Source: Candidatus Rokubacteria bacterium CSP1-6
GTDB taxonomy: Bacteria > Methylomirabilota > Methylomirabilia > Rokubacteriales > CSP1-6
Direction: 5' to 3'
Assembly (NCBI GenBank): GCA_001443385.1
Contig: LDXP01000017.1
Coordinates: 3,343-39,486, forward strand
Length of the DNA: 36,144 bases
Under the pieces are notes generated by a model. The model saw nothing but the letters and a program-made list of their open reading frames with translations, did not search any database and was not told where the DNA came from. Positions within the stretch are counted from its first letter, which is position 1, and each line of letters begins with the position of its first letter. Shown one piece after another: positions 34,036 through 36,144 of this stretch. The position numbers were made by a program, and so were the translations under genes.

Positions 34036-34449
34036 ATGGCGGACTGCGTCTTCTGCAAGATCCGGGACGGGCAGATTCCCTCGTTCAAGATCTACGAGGA
34101 CTCGAAGGCCCTGGCCTTCATGGACAGAAACCCCCTGAACCCGGGCCACTGCCTGGTGATCACCAAGAGCCACGCTGCCACGATCTTCGAGGTGGAGGTG
34201 CTGGACCTCCAGGCCGTCATCGCGGCGGTGAAGAAAGTGGCCAACGCGGTCAAGGGGGCGGTGCAGGCCGACGGGGTCAACATCCTCCAGGCCAACGGGG
34301 GGGCCGCCTTCCAGTCCGTGCCGCACTTTCACTTCCACGTCATCCCGCGCTTCACCAACGACGGCAAGGGCTTCGACTGGAAGCTGGTGCCGGGCGACAC
34401 GCAGCAGATCGGGATGAACGGGGAGCGCATCCGCGCGGTGCTGAGGTGA
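34036..34449 (+). CDS. HIT-family (histidine triad) nucleotide-binding protein
   Basis: A 137-residue HIT hydrolase. The catalytic triad is in HFHFHVIPR (about 99-107), with CVFCKI at the start and NPGHCLVITKSHAATIFE in the middle. Members hydrolyse nucleoside phosphoramidates, adenylylated lysine or dinucleoside polyphosphates. It stands between the two mutase subunit genes; no direct role in the mutase reaction is known, and it may be a passenger. The mutase B12 subunit begins 6 nt later. Confidence 0.93.
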   Translation: MADCVFCKIRDGQIPSFKIYEDSKALAFMDRNPLNPGHCLVITKSHAATIFEVEVLDLQAVIAAVKKVANAVKGAVQADGVNILQANGGAAFQSVPHFHFHVIPRFTNDGKGFDWKLVPGDTQQIGMNGERIRAVLR

Positions 34450-34455
34450 GCGCAC

Positions 34456-34860
34456 ATGACCGAGCGTAAGGTACGCGTGCTGGTGGCGAAACCGGGGCTG
34501 GACGGGCATGATCGGGGCGCGAAGATCGTGGCCCGGGCCCTGCGGGATGGCGGGTTCGAGGTGATCTACACGGGCCTCCACCAGACGCCCGAGCAGGTGG
34601 TGGCCACCGCGATCCAGGAGGACGTGGACGCCGTGGGGCTCAGCGTGCTCTCGGGCGCCCACAACTACCTCTTCAAGCGGGTGCTGGAGCTGCTCAAGGA
34701 GAAGGGCGCCGAGGATATCGTGGTGTTCGGCGGGGGGATCATCCCCCCCGAGGACATCGCGGCGCTCAAGGCGATGGGCGTCAAGGAGCTGTTCACACCG
34801 GGGACGTCCACCCAGGAGATCGTTCGCTTCGTCCGCGACCACATAAGAACGGCGGCGTGA
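34456..34860 (+). CDS. Acyl-CoA mutase small (B12-binding) subunit
   Basis: A 134-residue cobalamin-binding domain. The base-off/His-on motif Asp16-x-His18-x-x-Gly21 in [12 protein letters not shown] supplies the cobalt ligand His18, followed by SVLSGAH and VVFGGGIIP, the other two conserved loops. It combines with the large subunit at 32231 to make a heteromeric mutase. The split form is usual in archaea and many bacteria. Confidence 0.94.
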   Translation: MTERKVRVLVAKPGLDGHDRGAKIVARALRDGGFEVIYTGLHQTPEQVVATAIQEDVDAVGLSVLSGAHNYLFKRVLELLKEKGAEDIVVFGGGIIPPEDIAALKAMGVKELFTPGTSTQEIVRFVRDHIRTAA

Positions 34861-34869
34861 GGAGGGAAT

Positions 34870-34921
34870 CCCCCTCACCCTGCCCTCTCCCCCGTTGGGG
34901 GAGAGGATAAAGGTGAGGGGG
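34870..34921 (+). repeat. Nested palindrome before the last acyl-CoA dehydrogenase gene
   Basis: The outer stem CCCCCTCACC (34870-34879) pairs perfectly with GGTGAGGGGG (34912-34921). The inner stem CCTCTCCCCC (34884-34893) pairs perfectly with GGGGGAGAGG (34897-34906) around GTT. Such elements are common between genes of GC-rich bacteria. Its right arm is the only Shine-Dalgarno-like sequence before ATG 34931. Confidence 0.75.
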
Positions 34922-34930
34922 CTGAGATCT

Positions 34931-36076
34931 ATGAACTTCGACCTGACGGCCGAGCAGCAGGAGATCCGCAAGGTCGCCCGGGAGTTCGCCCTGGGCGAGA
35001 TCGCGCCCGTGGCGGCCCGGCACGACGAGACCGGGGAGTTCCCGCACGCGATCGTCAAGAAGCTGGGCGAGCTCGGGTTCATGGGGGTGCTCGTCCCTCC
35101 CGAGTACGGCGGCGCGGGGCTGGATTACGTCTCCTACGCCCTCATCGTCGAGGAGCTCAACCGGGTGGATGGCTCGGTGGGGATCACGATGTGGGCCCAC
35201 AACTCCCTCTGCACCAACCACATCAACCTGTTCGGGACGAAGGTCCAGAAGGGAAAGTACCTGGGGCGCCTGGCCCGGGGCGAGGCGATCGGCGCGTGGG
35301 GCCTCACGGAGCCCGGCTCGGGCTCCGACGCGGCGGCGATGAAGTCCACGGCCGTCCGCCAGGGCGAGCACTTCGTCCTGAACGGGACGAAGGCCTTCAT
35401 CACCAACGGCAGCGTGGGACAGATCGCGGTGGTCATGGCGCTGACCGATCCCGCGCGGGGCGCCAAGGGGATCTCCGCGTTCATTCTGGAAAAGGGAATG
35501 CCGGGGTTCAGTCCCGGCCAGCGCTACGCGAAGCTGGGACTTCACGCATCCGACACCTCAGAGCTGGTCTTCGACGGCGCGCGCGTCCCGGCGGAGAACC
35601 TGCTGGGGGAGCTCAACCTGGGGTTCGTGAACACCCTCCAGGTCCTCGAGGGCGGCCGCATCGCCATGGCGGCGATGGGCGTGGGGCTCGCCCAGGGGGC
35701 GCTGGACGCCTCGCTGGCATATGTGAAGCAGCGGACGGCCTTCGGGAAGACGCTGGCCGAGTTCGACGGGATCCAGGGGATGCTGGCGGAGATGGCGACT
35801 GATATCGAGGCCGCGCGCCTCCTGACGCTCCGAGCCGCCTATCTGAAAGACCGGGGACAGCCCGCGCGGCACGCCGCCTCCATGGCCAAGGTGTTCGCCT
35901 CCGAGGTGGGCATGCGCGCGGCCACCCGGGCCGTCCAGCTCCACGGCGGCGCCGGTTACATGCGGGAATTCCCCGTCGAGCGCATCTTCCGCGACGTCAA
36001 GCTCTGCGAGATCGGCGAGGGAACCTCCGAGGTGCAGCGCATGGTCATCGCCCGCGAGATTCTCGGCATGCGATGA
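34931..36076 (+). CDS. Acyl-CoA dehydrogenase, third copy
   Basis: A 381-residue acyl-CoA dehydrogenase with GLTEPGSGSDAAAMKSTA, TKAFITNGSVGQ and catalytic Glu363 in IGEGTSEVQR, a variant of the usual YEGT. ATG 34931 gives MNFDLTAEQQEIRKVAREFA, a normal N-terminus; the frame is open upstream through the palindrome but with no good start. It probably passes electrons to EtfAB encoded upstream. A hairpin repeat begins 4 nt after its stop. Confidence 0.94.
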   Translation: MNFDLTAEQQEIRKVAREFALGEIAPVAARHDETGEFPHAIVKKLGELGFMGVLVPPEYGGAGLDYVSYALIVEELNRVDGSVGITMWAHNSLCTNHINLFGTKVQKGKYLGRLARGEAIGAWGLTEPGSGSDAAAMKSTAVRQGEHFVLNGTKAFITNGSVGQIAVVMALTDPARGAKGISAFILEKGMPGFSPGQRYAKLGLHASDTSELVFDGARVPAENLLGELNLGFVNTLQVLEGGRIAMAAMGVGLAQGALDASLAYVKQRTAFGKTLAEFDGIQGMLAEMATDIEAARLLTLRAAYLKDRGQPARHAASMAKVFASEVGMRAATRAVQLHGGAGYMREFPVERIFRDVKLCEIGEGTSEVQRMVIAREILGMR

Positions 36077-36080
36077 CACG

Positions 36081-36144
36081 TCGGAGGGGGCCTCGACGGC
36101 CCCCTCCGATGCCTCCCCCAGAACGGGTTGCGCCGGCAAAGCCG
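36081..36144 (+). repeat. GC-rich hairpin repeat at the window end (related to 14992-15060), also possible terminator
   Basis: TCGGAGGGGGCC (36081-36092) pairs perfectly with GGCCCCCTCCGA (36098-36109). A second hairpin beginning GCGCCGGC-AAA-GCCG is cut by the window edge. The order of parts matches the repeat inside livM. There is no T-run, so termination is uncertain. Confidence 0.7.

Overview
The window is 36 kb of very GC-rich, tightly packed bacterial DNA. Genes overlap by 1 to 23 bases in many places, GTG and TTG starts are common, and several genes seem to start right at a -10 box with almost no leader. The content points to a soil or subsurface heterotroph living on acyl-CoA and amino-acid substrates: a CoxL-type molybdenum hydroxylase, a branched-chain amino-acid-type ABC importer, three acyl-CoA dehydrogenases, ETF and a split B12 acyl-CoA mutase. 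This fits uncultured lineages such as Rokubacteria/Methylomirabilota, but deltaproteobacterial or other high-GC lineages are possible. No rRNA or other taxonomic marker beyond ribosomal protein S21 is present, so the assignment is inference.

Layout. 1-1806: the 3' part of a molybdopterin-binding hydroxylase subunit and a short dioxygenase-like remnant. 1803-2720, minus strand: rpsU with a phage-head-type zinc-domain gene 4 nt behind it, under a well-formed promoter. 2765-9542, plus: metabolic and housekeeping genes (DoxX, small membrane protein, DUF72, PLP desulfhydrase-like enzyme, alpha/beta hydrolase, crotonase, two tandem HAD hydrolases, apt, small exported protein). 9568-9639: copy 1 of a dispersed repeat. 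9734-11742: 3-hydroxyacyl-CoA dehydrogenase and acyl-CoA dehydrogenase. 11753-16497: livKHMGF with its own promoter, a Shine-Dalgarno sequence and a hairpin between livK and livH. 16520-23212: a 2230-residue hybrid histidine kinase with nine tandem GAF modules, followed by trpD with a 4-base overlap. 24242-25853, minus: an alpha/beta hydrolase with a cysteine in the nucleophile position and a second LivF-type ATPase.

25866-28290 is different: lower GC (35% over 28201-28300 and 43% over 26221-26340, counted by hand), all genes on the minus strand, mostly unrecognised. It holds a small CxxC/CxxC protein, a 49-residue protein, a helical protein, a 225-residue protein and an AbiEii/DUF6036-like nucleotidyltransferase, with an inverted repeat over the nucleotidyltransferase promoter. 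This accessory island is the best candidate for an undescribed system in the window, possibly a toxin-antitoxin or defence-type pair.

28412-36076, plus: a strong promoter, a HutC-type GntR regulator, etfB, etfA, acyl-CoA dehydrogenase, mutase large subunit, HIT protein, mutase B12 subunit and another acyl-CoA dehydrogenase. Together with livKHMGF these could import branched-chain amino acids or short acids, oxidise their acyl-CoAs through ETF and isomerise methylmalonyl-CoA-type products. Three families of dispersed palindromic repeats are scattered between these genes, and one forms the C-terminal coding end of livM.
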